Origin: Bacteroidales bacterium
Lineage (GTDB): Bacteria > Bacteroidota > Bacteroidia > Bacteroidales > UBA932
NCBI GenBank assembly: GCA_024695285.1
Contig: JAILIM010000023.1
Location: 41,251-105,250 of the forward strand
DNA: 64,000 nucleotides
Direction: 5' to 3'
In this document: piece after piece, positions 35,553-43,777 of the stretch
How positions within the stretch are numbered: position 1 is the first letter of the stretch
Layout: each line of letters starts with the position of its first letter
The notes under the pieces: generated by a model
Told to the model about the DNA's origin: nothing
What the model saw: the letters and a program-made list of their open reading frames with translations, nothing else
The model's database searches: none
Translations under genes and position numbers: made by a program

Positions 35553-36386
35553 ATGAGAAAGCTTGTTTTATTGGCATTTGCGGCAGCTGCGTTGCTGTGC
35601 GCATGCAACCGGGAGATTGCTCCCGATGTTCCTGTGGCTTCAGGAACGTCCCTGACCATTTCCTGTCCCGGCACGAAGACTGTGCTCGGTGAAGACAGCG
35701 GCTCCGGCCACCAGCTCTACTGGACCGACGGCGACATGGTGAACGTCAACGGAAGTGCTTCAGCGGCGCTGTCCGGGGTATCTGCCGGCAGCACCAGCGC
35801 CCGGTTCGACTTCCCTGATGTTGTCCTGGCGGCGCCCTACAATGCGGTCTATCCGGCTTCCATCTGGATGGATGCAAACAGGGTGCAGCTTCCGTCTCCG
35901 GCCCCCGTCGGGATTATTCCCCTGTGCGGCAGTTCAGCCGTTGACAACCTTACCCTCAATCCCCTCACTTCCGCAGTGAGGATCAAGATCAAGTCCGACG
36001 GGAACCACACGTCCCATAACATAAGACGTGTTGAGATTTCTTCAGACAGCGCACAGCTCTGCGGCGTGTTCGACGTGGATTTTGAAAGCGCAATCCTTGC
36101 TCCCACATCCACTGCATCTTCCGACAGGTCCGTGTCCGTCCAGGGCTTCTGGGCCCTTCCTTCGACAGGGGCCATTGATCTGGTTATTCCTGTCCCGGCC
36201 GGTACGTATGGCATGACGGTGAAGATACTGGATGAGCAAGGGCACTTCATGACTAAATCGACCTCTGTGCCAAGGACCTTCACAAAGGGCACCATCAAGG
36301 CTTTCCCCGAGATTGAGTTCACCCCCACCGGCACCCAGTTCGACATCACCATCAACTCCGCCGGAGGCAATACTGCGAACCATTAA
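35553..36386 (+). CDS. Stand-alone fimbrillin-like lipoprotein
   Basis: A 277-residue lipoprotein (MRKLVLLAFAAAALLCAC) consisting only of the fimbrillin-like domain: GTKTVLGED, QLYWTDGDMVNVNG, AVYPASIWMDANRVQLPS and LVIPVPAGTYGMTVKI. It is equivalent to the N-terminal module of its neighbours without GLUG or enzyme parts, and ends with FDITINSAGGNTANH, close to where the others continue. It may be a natural single-module version or the product of loss of a C-terminal module. The start is set by the signal peptide. Confidence 0.82.
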   Translation: MRKLVLLAFAAAALLCACNREIAPDVPVASGTSLTISCPGTKTVLGEDSGSGHQLYWTDGDMVNVNGSASAALSGVSAGSTSARFDFPDVVLAAPYNAVYPASIWMDANRVQLPSPAPVGIIPLCGSSAVDNLTLNPLTSAVRIKIKSDGNHTSHNIRRVEISSDSAQLCGVFDVDFESAILAPTSTASSDRSVSVQGFWALPSTGAIDLVIPVPAGTYGMTVKILDEQGHFMTKSTSVPRTFTKGTIKAFPEIEFTPTGTQFDITINSAGGNTANH

Positions 36387-36417
36387 TCGCAAAATTATTA
36401 ATATATATTGTACATAT

Positions 36418-36552
36418 ATGGAAAAACAAAAACAAACATTCGAGCCGCCGACAGTACGGATCATCTATGTCGGTGCCACTGCGGGGCTTTGCAATCAAGC
36501 CTCGAACAATTACAGTATTCCTAACGTTGTCGAAGAGGAGGAGACTTGGTAG
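36418..36552 (+). CDS. Small ORF 3 upstream of a fimbrillin-like gene (44 aa)
   Basis: It encodes a 44-residue peptide, MEKQKQTFEPPTVRIIYVGA and onward, ending VEEEETW. The acidic tail and final tryptophan match small ORFs 1 and 2. A GGAGG (36537-36541) formed by Glu codons lies 12 nt before the next ATG. The 31 nt before it are very A/T-rich and could hold a promoter, but no consensus is clear. Confidence 0.5.
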   Translation: MEKQKQTFEPPTVRIIYVGATAGLCNQASNNYSIPNVVEEEETW

Positions 36553-36553
36553 T

Positions 36554-39500
36554 ATGAAAACACGTTTATTCATTGTGCTTGCAGCAGCGGCGCTGCTGGC
36601 AAGCTGCCAGAAAGAGGTTGCAGTCGAAACCGTCCAGCAACCCGAAATCAAAAAGACCGTCCTGACGGTCGGTATTGCTCCCGAGACCAAGACGACCATG
36701 GATAAAACTAATACTGCAGAAGGCCATAAGGTCTATTGGTCTCCGAAGGACCAGATTGCCGTCAATGGTATCGCGTCTGTTGCTTTGGCGGATGACTTTG
36801 AACCCGCCCAATCTGCACAGTTTACGGTTGAAAGTGCTTCGCTTACTATTCCATACAATGTGGTGTATCCCGCAAGCATCACTACCGAGAGTGATTACTC
36901 TCATGTCACTCTTCCGGCCGTGCAGACCTATAAGGCTGACGGTTTTGCCGACAACATGTTCCCCATGGCCGGCTATTCAGCCGACGGCAGCGGCCTTGAG
37001 CTGAGCCACCTCTGCGCGTTGTTGAAGATTTCCGTCACTCAAGAAACGGCCGCTCATGCGGAAGCGAGAAGCGGATCTGTCGATACGGACAATATTCTTT
37101 CAGTGCGTTTCCATGGACGTGGGAATGAAAAGGTGAGCGGAGTTTTTGCAATTACCTATAATTCAAATCCGCCGGCCCTCACTCCTGAAGACGGCATTGG
37201 CTCCGATGTTGAAGTACGCGTTGTGAAAAATCAGGCGACGTCCGCCACCGCTATCGACTATTATCTTGTTGTTCCCGCCCGCACGTACGAGCATGGGTTC
37301 GACATCATGGTCCAGGATATCAATGGCGACACCATGACAATGAGCAAAAGTTCTGAATGGATTGCCGCTCCCGGCAAACTCTACAATATGCCCTCATTCC
37401 AGTTCGCTCCTACCGACACCGAGGTTGATGTGGAGATAGCTTCAGCCGAGGACCTAATCAGCTTCGCTCAGTCTTATAATAGTAAGGGGTATGAGAGCCT
37501 TGGCGGCAGCCTCATAGTGAAAGTAACTGGCGACATTATCTTCGACGGTACCACATCTGTTCTCTTCAATGAAACTGGAGGAATTGGTCTGAAGAAAAGT
37601 TACTATGGTGATGCGGAAGATTACTACTTTGATGGCATTATATATGGCAATAATCACACAATCAGCGGCCTCAACGCTACTGTTCCTCTCTTTAAGGCAA
37701 CGAATAGCGCCAGCCAGATAAAAGACATAACCATAGACAATACCTGCTCATTTACCTTTACGCATTCCAAAGTTGCCGAACTTGATGCCGGCGCAGTGGT
37801 CGGTTATCACAGAGGCACTTTGGATAATGTGACCGTGAATGCAAATGTTTCCCTTGCGGCCGTTTCGAGCGTAAACAAAGTTACCGCCCTTGGTGGCATC
37901 GTCGGACGAGAAGTCGTCGGTATTGTTAATAACTGCAAATACGGAGGTGCCATTTCTGTTCCTTCTGGTTTCCAGGCTTCAGATCAAAAAGTTTACATAG
38001 GTGGACTCGTTGGTGAAATCACTAATGCATCCGGTCAAGTTAAGGACTCCTGGTTCCTGGGGACCATTGACAACCAGGGCCAGATGATTGCCTCCTCCGA
38101 AACCGATGATATAAAGGCTAATCCTCAGTTGATGATTGGAGGTATAATTGGCTTTAACACTGGAACCATTGACAACTGCACCGTTGCCAATCACGCTACT
38201 GGTATTACCGTTACCATCTCTGAGAATAATCTGACGGGAACGGTTGTTACCCATTCCACCAATGCCTATCATTATGCTTTAGCCGGTATCGCTGGCCGGA
38301 ATGATGGTACGGTTAATGAATGTACAAATAATGCGACTATACTGAATATCTTCTCTGGCGAACGAGGCACTAGCGGCAATTTGAACGGACGATATTTAGC
38401 AATGGGTGGTATCGTTGGATACAATACCTCAGGCAAAACGGTGTCCGGTTCTACCAATAATGGTCAAATCATTGACAGGGCTGTGCCTAAAGTCCAGTAT
38501 GTTGGAGGTGTTGTGGGAAGGAACTTTGGTACGGTCGCTTCATGCGACAACAGCTCAACGGGTACCGTCACGGTGGGTTCCGCATACTGTGATAGCCCTG
38601 ATGCTGCACGACTGCCTTATGTCGGCGGTATCCTTGGGTGCAACGAGAGTTCTGGTACTATCAGCAATGTTCATAATGCCGCAAATGTTGTTGTGGATAA
38701 AACTGAAAATGTAGGCGGAACCATTGTTGTTATAGGTGGTATTGCCGGACAGAGTAATGCGGCGATTGATGGAGCGAAAAATGGTGGTACCATTACCAAT
38801 ACCGGTAACATCTCCTATACTACTGCCAATGCCAAGTGCTCTACCCCTTCAGGTTCCAACGACTATGGTTTCTATCTGGGCGGCATAGTGGGTTATGCTA
38901 TGAAAGCGGTTAAAAATGTTTCGAATGGTGGCACAGTAACGAATATTTGCAACGCTGCCGGAGTTGGTATGCAGTATGTATATTTGGGTGGTGTTGTCGG
39001 AAAGTTGAATGCCTCCTCCTCTGTGGATCTGGAGAAGTGCTCCAATAGCGCAAATATCACGTTTGATCCTACATCAACGGCACCCCATGCCAGTAGCTCA
39101 GGTGCATATTATAATTACTGCTACCTTGGTGGTATTGTTGGCTATGCCAATAATGTCAACATAAAAGGTGACATCACGACGAAATGTACCAATAGTGGCA
39201 ACGTTTATGGTGGTGATGGATCTGGCAATTACAATTCCGGAACACCTCAGAATTCGTTCTGGGTCGGAGGTATAGTTGGTTACGTGAAAGGTGCTTCTTC
39301 CATCTCCTACTGCGAGTTGACGGAAAGTGGGCAGTCCAATAATAATCATTGGAGCAATCGAGGCACCAGCTGGGGATCTGACGGTACTATGGGAGCTAGC
39401 GCCTATACATCCCCCGGTCCAGCTGGTGGCGGTATTGCCGGACAGGTTGTTGGAACTGCTGACGTGAAGATCAGTATCTCTAATTGCGCTGTTGCATCAA

Positions 39501-39916
39501 CAGCCACCATTTGGGGGCGCCGTGGTGCAAGAGGCGGTATTGTTGGCATTTCACAATACGCGACAATATCGGGCTGTACAGTTCCTGTAAGAATAAATGG
39601 TGGCTATTGGAATGGTGGTATTGTAGGACTTGCCAATCAGACCGCCATCTCTTCCTGCAACTATACCGGAAGCCGTGTTGATGGTACAAATGAGAGTGGC
39701 GGTATCGTTGGTTTCCTTGATACCGAAAGCTCCGTTACGTCCTGCAATAGCTCTGCAACGACACTTTCCGCTAGCACTTACAAAGGCGGCATCGCAGGCG
39801 CCTCTGTTGCTGGTACAACTATTAAAAAGTGCCATTACAAGTCTTCCGTCAATATCTGTGGAGACTCCAACTTCACTGCCGGCACCGGCGATGACGCCAA
39901 TGCCGCTGACCTGTAG
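36554..39916 (+). CDS. Fimbrillin-like plus GLUG-repeat lipoprotein with distinct base composition
   Basis: A 1120-residue lipoprotein (MKTRLFIVLAAAALLASC) of the same plan as the gene at 29789: fimbrillin-like domain (TKTTMDK, KVYWSPKDQIAVNG, VVYPASI) to about residue 290, then many GLUG repeats (ALGGIVGREV, YIGGLVGEIT, MIGGIIGFNT, YVGGVVGRNF, WVGGIVGYVK). Codon use is visibly more A/T-rich at third positions (frequent GGT ATT GTT) than in its paralogue, suggesting recent acquisition or a different origin. It ends with the same HYKSSVNICGDSNFTAGTG-type tail as its paralogue. Last gene of operon 1. Confidence 0.87.
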   Translation: MKTRLFIVLAAAALLASCQKEVAVETVQQPEIKKTVLTVGIAPETKTTMDKTNTAEGHKVYWSPKDQIAVNGIASVALADDFEPAQSAQFTVESASLTIPYNVVYPASITTESDYSHVTLPAVQTYKADGFADNMFPMAGYSADGSGLELSHLCALLKISVTQETAAHAEARSGSVDTDNILSVRFHGRGNEKVSGVFAITYNSNPPALTPEDGIGSDVEVRVVKNQATSATAIDYYLVVPARTYEHGFDIMVQDINGDTMTMSKSSEWIAAPGKLYNMPSFQFAPTDTEVDVEIASAEDLISFAQSYNSKGYESLGGSLIVKVTGDIIFDGTTSVLFNETGGIGLKKSYYGDAEDYYFDGIIYGNNHTISGLNATVPLFKATNSASQIKDITIDNTCSFTFTHSKVAELDAGAVVGYHRGTLDNVTVNANVSLAAVSSVNKVTALGGIVGREVVGIVNNCKYGGAISVPSGFQASDQKVYIGGLVGEITNASGQVKDSWFLGTIDNQGQMIASSETDDIKANPQLMIGGIIGFNTGTIDNCTVANHATGITVTISENNLTGTVVTHSTNAYHYALAGIAGRNDGTVNECTNNATILNIFSGERGTSGNLNGRYLAMGGIVGYNTSGKTVSGSTNNGQIIDRAVPKVQYVGGVVGRNFGTVASCDNSSTGTVTVGSAYCDSPDAARLPYVGGILGCNESSGTISNVHNAANVVVDKTENVGGTIVVIGGIAGQSNAAIDGAKNGGTITNTGNISYTTANAKCSTPSGSNDYGFYLGGIVGYAMKAVKNVSNGGTVTNICNAAGVGMQYVYLGGVVGKLNASSSVDLEKCSNSANITFDPTSTAPHASSSGAYYNYCYLGGIVGYANNVNIKGDITTKCTNSGNVYGGDGSGNYNSGTPQNSFWVGGIVGYVKGASSISYCELTESGQSNNNHWSNRGTSWGSDGTMGASAYTSPGPAGGGIAGQVVGTADVKISISNCAVASTATIWGRRGARGGIVGISQYATISGCTVPVRINGGYWNGGIVGLANQTAISSCNYTGSRVDGTNESGGIVGFLDTESSVTSCNSSATTLSASTYKGGIAGASVAGTTIKKCHYKSSVNICGDSNFTAGTGDDANAADL

Positions 39917-39924
39917 CCTCTCTG

Positions 39925-39997
39925 ATTCCCCGGCCTTTAAGGCCACGGAATGACAAAATCAATCTGCCGACAGACCCTCGGGCCTGCCGGCAGATTT
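39925..39997. terminator. Tandem hairpins between convergent genes
   Basis: The first hairpin is ATTCC-CC-GGCCTTTAAGGCC-AC-GGAAT (39925-39951). The second has AATCTGCCG at 39961 pairing with CGGCAGATT (to 39996), extended inward by CAG/CTG, followed by TTTGTAAATAA. It terminates operon 1 and probably the opposing nuclease gene. Confidence 0.7.
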
Positions 39998-40060
39998 GTA
40001 AATAACGATCGCTGATGGCCGCCGCTCCCCGGCGCGCGCCAGACGTTTCTGAATCGAAGC

Positions 40061-40939
40061 CTACAGCGCCGCGATTTCCTCAGGTGTCAGACCAGTGTAC
40101 TTGACTATGCTTTCTATTGGCATATTGTCCGCAAGCATCGCCCTGGCAGCTTCCTCTTTACCGTCCTCTTTCCCGCGATTATAATGAAAGAGATCAGCGG
40201 AGCGACGTTCGTTCTCGATGGCAGCAACCATGTCATTGTATCTTTCCATATCTTCCGGGGAGAGGCTGTCTACCCTGGCTGCGTCCAGAACCTCTTCAAA
40301 GCCGTGCAGATCCACGGGCACATCACTCTCATCCGCGAAGTTAGACATATTTTTGAATAAGTAGCACCAGCGCTCGGGATTTTTATGGAGTTTCTCCCAG
40401 TCCCGTTCCTTCATTCTGCTTAGTTCCAGGTAATAAAACGATGCCTTGCTGTTTCGCAACAATTCGTAGGTTTCATTCTCTCGCTGGTCGTAACTGAAAA
40501 GTATTTTTCCATCGGGAGTTTCAGAAGAATGAGGCCGTATGTAACTGACAATATTAAGCACATAGACGTGCTTGACTTTATACGTAGGATCCTTCCGCTT
40601 GACCTGTCGCTGAATGAGTGTCGCGGAATAATACGCAAGGCGGTCATCCACATCCACAGTGTGCCGGCGCTGCATCTCAACAAGGAACTTCCCTTCCGGC
40701 CCGCTGCAGATCACATCCAGCGTGGAGCGCTTGTCTTTTTCGCTCATGACCGGGATTTCGTTCGGAAGGTAACTGAGATCAGTGATGGTCCGCGGAAGGA
40801 TGTCGTTAAGCAGCTTGAGAAGAATCTCTTTTTTTGAGAAAACATACTTGAATGCCCAGTCGATTCTCAGGTCGAGGTACTTGCGGGCTTGAGGAATTTC
40901 AAAGTCTTCCTGCAAATACAAATCTTGAGGTTGTTCCAT
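40061..40939 (-). CDS. PD-(D/E)XK nuclease family protein (Rpn/PDDEXK_2 type)
   Basis: A 292-residue cytosolic protein. The N-terminal part RIDWAFKYVFSKKEILLKLLNDIL and the core STLDVICSGPEGKFLVEMQRR show the D...E-x-Q active-site arrangement of the Rpn/PDDEXK_2 family, once annotated as transposases and now described as recombination-promoting nucleases. The C-terminal region has the usual degenerate repeat-like helix (YNRGKEDGKEEAARAMLADNMPIESIVKYTGLTPEEIAAL). Such genes are abundant and variable in copy number in Bacteroidales. It lies between two surface-protein genes, in opposite orientation, with no visible IS ends. Confidence 0.88.
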   Translation of the reverse strand: MEQPQDLYLQEDFEIPQARKYLDLRIDWAFKYVFSKKEILLKLLNDILPRTITDLSYLPNEIPVMSEKDKRSTLDVICSGPEGKFLVEMQRRHTVDVDDRLAYYSATLIQRQVKRKDPTYKVKHVYVLNIVSYIRPHSSETPDGKILFSYDQRENETYELLRNSKASFYYLELSRMKERDWEKLHKNPERWCYLFKNMSNFADESDVPVDLHGFEEVLDAARVDSLSPEDMERYNDMVAAIENERRSADLFHYNRGKEDGKEEAARAMLADNMPIESIVKYTGLTPEEIAAL

Positions 40940-41048
40940 AATTGATAAGTCTAAGGTTAAACAATAATGCCGCTAAGATGGAGTAATTTCTTCATACTGC
41001 AATGGAATCGAAAAAATCGTAAACAAAATTTTGCGAATTTTTATAGAG

Positions 41049-41080
41049 TTGTGACGAAACCCATGATTTTTGTGACGAAA
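41049..41080 (+). promoter_or_regulatory. Direct-repeat operator candidate
   Basis: TTGTGACGAAA occurs at 41049-41059 and 41070-41080, spaced 21 bp start to start (two helical turns), about 40-70 bp upstream of the -7 element of the next gene. This is a typical activator-site arrangement. The regulator is unknown. Confidence 0.45.
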
Positions 41081-41118
41081 AAACCTTTTTACATGATTAA
41101 CAATCAGCGAAAAATAGT

Positions 41119-41126
41119 TAAATTTG
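41119..41126 (+). promoter_or_regulatory. -7 element TAAATTTG
   Basis: It matches TAnnTTTG, 29 nt upstream of the ATG at 41156. The rest of the 216-bp gap 40940-41155 is A/T-rich and holds no gene I can support. Confidence 0.45.
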
Positions 41127-41155
41127 ATAACTGTTAACCGAAATAACAATTATCG

Positions 41156-43702
41156 ATGAAACTTATCCGAATCCTGCCGGTGATAGCACTTGCCCTGGCT
41201 GCCACATTTACCTGCACTCGAATTGAAGAAACGCCGGTCGAGGTGACCGTCCTTAAAGTGGGCCTTCCTGACGCCCCTACCAAAACCTATATGGGCGCAT
41301 CCACGAACGGCGAGCGCAAGGTTTATTGGAGCGAAGGGGACTGCCTCAGCCTGAACGGAACATCCTCCAACCCCCTGAGCAATATCGGTCAGGAGGCTGC
41401 CAGTGCCGAGTTCACATTTCCGGGTGTGCTGAATCTTCCGTACAACCTGCTGTATCCGGCGTCTTTTTATAAGGATGAAGACACCATCACCCTTCCTGCT
41501 ACGCAGACATGGGTAAGCGGCACTTTCGCTCAGAATACTGCACCGATGTGCGCCTATAAAGACGTTTTGAATGGTCAGATAACCATTTCCCACTTGTGCG
41601 CAATCCTTGGCCTCCGTGTGACCAAGGATGCCGGCGTTGAGGCGTCCAGGCTTGTGTCCGTGTCTTTTTCAGGCAATGACGGGGAGCAGGTCTGCGGAGA
41701 TTTCACGCTGGACTATTCTGCCGCAACCCTCACGGGCGAGGCCTCCGGAAGCGTGGGCCGCAGTGTCGCGCTTGAACTCTCCCAACCCCTGACAGACAGC
41801 GAGTTGGAACTGTATCTTGTTGTCCCTGCAAGAACCTACGGATCCGGTTTCACCGTAGTCCTGAAAGATGAGTTCAACCGGGAGATGACCAAAGTGAAGT
41901 CCACATCCGTGACCCTCGCCCCTGGCCATCTGACCAAAATGACGGCGTTCAGCTTTACCCCGTCTCCATATGCATTCAGCTTCGATCTTGATCCGATTCA
42001 GGAAGATGTGGTCGTGCCTGACAACACGTTCAACGTTATCGGCCGCGTGGTGGACACCAGCAACAACCCGATCGAGGGCGCTGTCGTTTCTGACGGCACA
42101 AAGTGCGTCAAAACCATGGTCGACGGCACTTTCTACATTGAAAGCGACATCGCCGATGTGAAGTTCGTCTTCGTGAGCACCCCGTCCGGATACATGCCGC
42201 AGGTGGTGAACGGCATCCCCAAATTCTACAAACCCAAGGCCGACATAACCCCCTCCGGCGGCGTCTACGACTTCGGCGACTATGTCCTCACCCCCGTCGC
42301 CAACCCCGACCGCTACACCCTGCTGATCACTGCCGATCCGCAGCCGCGCTCCAATAACTGGGGCCTGGACAAGATCGCCTACAAGGCACTGGAAGTCTGT
42401 GAAGACTTGTATGACGAACTCGCCGACGTCGCAGCCGGTATCACCGACCGTCAGGTTTATGGCATCTGCCTGGGCGATATCGTCCATGAGAGCATGACCC
42501 TGTTCGATAATTACGACATCGGCCTCGCCCGCCTCGGCTATCCCACCTACAACATTATCGGCAACCACGACAACAACCCGGACGCTGCCAACGATGATGA
42601 GAGCGCCGTCTACTACGAGTCGCATTACGGCCCCCGCAACTATTCCTTCAACATCGGCGGCATCCATTATGTGATGCTGGACAACTTGATTATGAAGGAT
42701 AATGGTGAAGGCAAACTTACTGCTTTTGACCAGGGCCTCACCGACAAGATCTGGACCTGGCTGCAAAACGATATGGCCTTCGTCCCTACAGACACCAAGC
42801 TGATGGTCTGCGCGCATTCGCCTATGTACAAGTTGCTGAAAGGCAGCGAGCGCACCAATTCAGCATATCACGCCGGTACTCGTAGCGACAAGGATGGTGG
42901 TGCTTTTGGATATGCCGACCTGTTCAACCAGTATCCGGAAATCCATGCCTGGGCTGGCCACACGCACGTGGGATTCAATTATGTCTATCCGTCCTCCCAC
43001 CGTCACAGGAAGGTGCAGGTACACACACTTGCCCGCTCTACCGGCGAGCTCTGGACCAACGAATACCTTGCCGCCGGTACGCCCCGCGGATTCACCATCG
43101 TTGAAGTCGACAACGGAAATATAAGCTGGAAATTCCATCCCGTTACCCGCCAGAGAGGCTCTTTCCAGGGCGCAAGCACTGGATATTGCTCCGCAGGCGC
43201 CCCAGCTTACGACTGGCGCGACTGGAATTACAGTAACAACATAGCCGTTATGAAGGTCGGTGGCGGAGTCCTTTCAGAAGAATACCAGCTGCACGCATAT
43301 CCACGTGGCGCTTACGGAGATGAGTATGTCTATGCCAACGTATTCCTGTGGGACGAGAACTGGGAACTCCCCGTCTGGACTCCTGACGGAGGATCACCCG
43401 TAACCATGACCAGGCTGGTCACTCCGGACACTCAGATGAGTGTCTCTGAGTCGGCCGATCCAATTAAAGAAAAGATTTATGATGCGGCCGATACCGAATT
43501 CCGCACCTGGTACAAGACCTATGCCGACAAATCTGGCGCCAGCCTCAAGGGCCTCTCCGGCTACAGGACCAAAGAGGTTTACGATGCCGATGGCTACATC
43601 AACACCCTCTTCCGCGCCCCGGCATCTGCCACTCCGACATCCGGAACCGTCAGCGTGACCGATCGCTTCGGCAATACCTACAGCCGCCGCGTCAGCTGGT
43701 AA
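41156..43702 (+). CDS. Fimbrillin-like domain fused to a metallophosphoesterase (stand-alone unit)
   Basis: An 848-residue lipoprotein (MKLIRILPVIALALAATFTC). The fimbrillin-like domain spans about 25-270 (TKTYMGAST, KVYWSEGDCLSLNG, LLYPASFYKDEDTITLPATQTW). A MetallophosN-like domain follows from about 290 and the core from about 387 (TADPQPR, CLGDIVH, GNHDNN, CAHSPMY, AGHTH), with C-terminal GTVSVTDRFGNTY. It has the same architecture as the gene at 33007 and clear sequence similarity to it, so the pair arose by duplication. Unlike that copy it has its own promoter and upstream direct repeats. Confidence 0.9.
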   Translation: MKLIRILPVIALALAATFTCTRIEETPVEVTVLKVGLPDAPTKTYMGASTNGERKVYWSEGDCLSLNGTSSNPLSNIGQEAASAEFTFPGVLNLPYNLLYPASFYKDEDTITLPATQTWVSGTFAQNTAPMCAYKDVLNGQITISHLCAILGLRVTKDAGVEASRLVSVSFSGNDGEQVCGDFTLDYSAATLTGEASGSVGRSVALELSQPLTDSELELYLVVPARTYGSGFTVVLKDEFNREMTKVKSTSVTLAPGHLTKMTAFSFTPSPYAFSFDLDPIQEDVVVPDNTFNVIGRVVDTSNNPIEGAVVSDGTKCVKTMVDGTFYIESDIADVKFVFVSTPSGYMPQVVNGIPKFYKPKADITPSGGVYDFGDYVLTPVANPDRYTLLITADPQPRSNNWGLDKIAYKALEVCEDLYDELADVAAGITDRQVYGICLGDIVHESMTLFDNYDIGLARLGYPTYNIIGNHDNNPDAANDDESAVYYESHYGPRNYSFNIGGIHYVMLDNLIMKDNGEGKLTAFDQGLTDKIWTWLQNDMAFVPTDTKLMVCAHSPMYKLLKGSERTNSAYHAGTRSDKDGGAFGYADLFNQYPEIHAWAGHTHVGFNYVYPSSHRHRKVQVHTLARSTGELWTNEYLAAGTPRGFTIVEVDNGNISWKFHPVTRQRGSFQGASTGYCSAGAPAYDWRDWNYSNNIAVMKVGGGVLSEEYQLHAYPRGAYGDEYVYANVFLWDENWELPVWTPDGGSPVTMTRLVTPDTQMSVSESADPIKEKIYDAADTEFRTWYKTYADKSGASLKGLSGYRTKEVYDADGYINTLFRAPASATPTSGTVSVTDRFGNTYSRRVSW

Positions 43703-43726
43703 TCCGGGCGTCGTTGAGTAATCAGT

Positions 43727-43762
43727 GTGCCAGGTCCTACCATTCTTTGGCAGACCTGGCAC
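43727..43762. terminator. Hairpin between convergent genes
   Basis: GTGCCAGGTC (43727-43736) pairs with GACCTGGCAC (43753-43762) around a 16-nt loop. There is no T-run, so it may be a factor-assisted terminator or a repeat relic; its arms resemble the GCAGGTC words near psuG. Confidence 0.45.
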
Positions 43763-43777
43763 GCACGCCCCGTGTCG

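Noticed and set aside
40061..40939. An insertion sequence transposase
   Set aside because: Although such proteins were once annotated as transposases, no terminal inverted repeats or target-site duplication are visible around the gene; the PDDEXK/Rpn description fits better.
25149..43702. Type IX secretion C-terminal signals on the phosphoesterases
   Set aside because: The shared ends (GTVSVTDRFGN) belong to the MetallophosC-like domain, and most of the proteins are lipoproteins; no typical type A or B sorting domain is visible.
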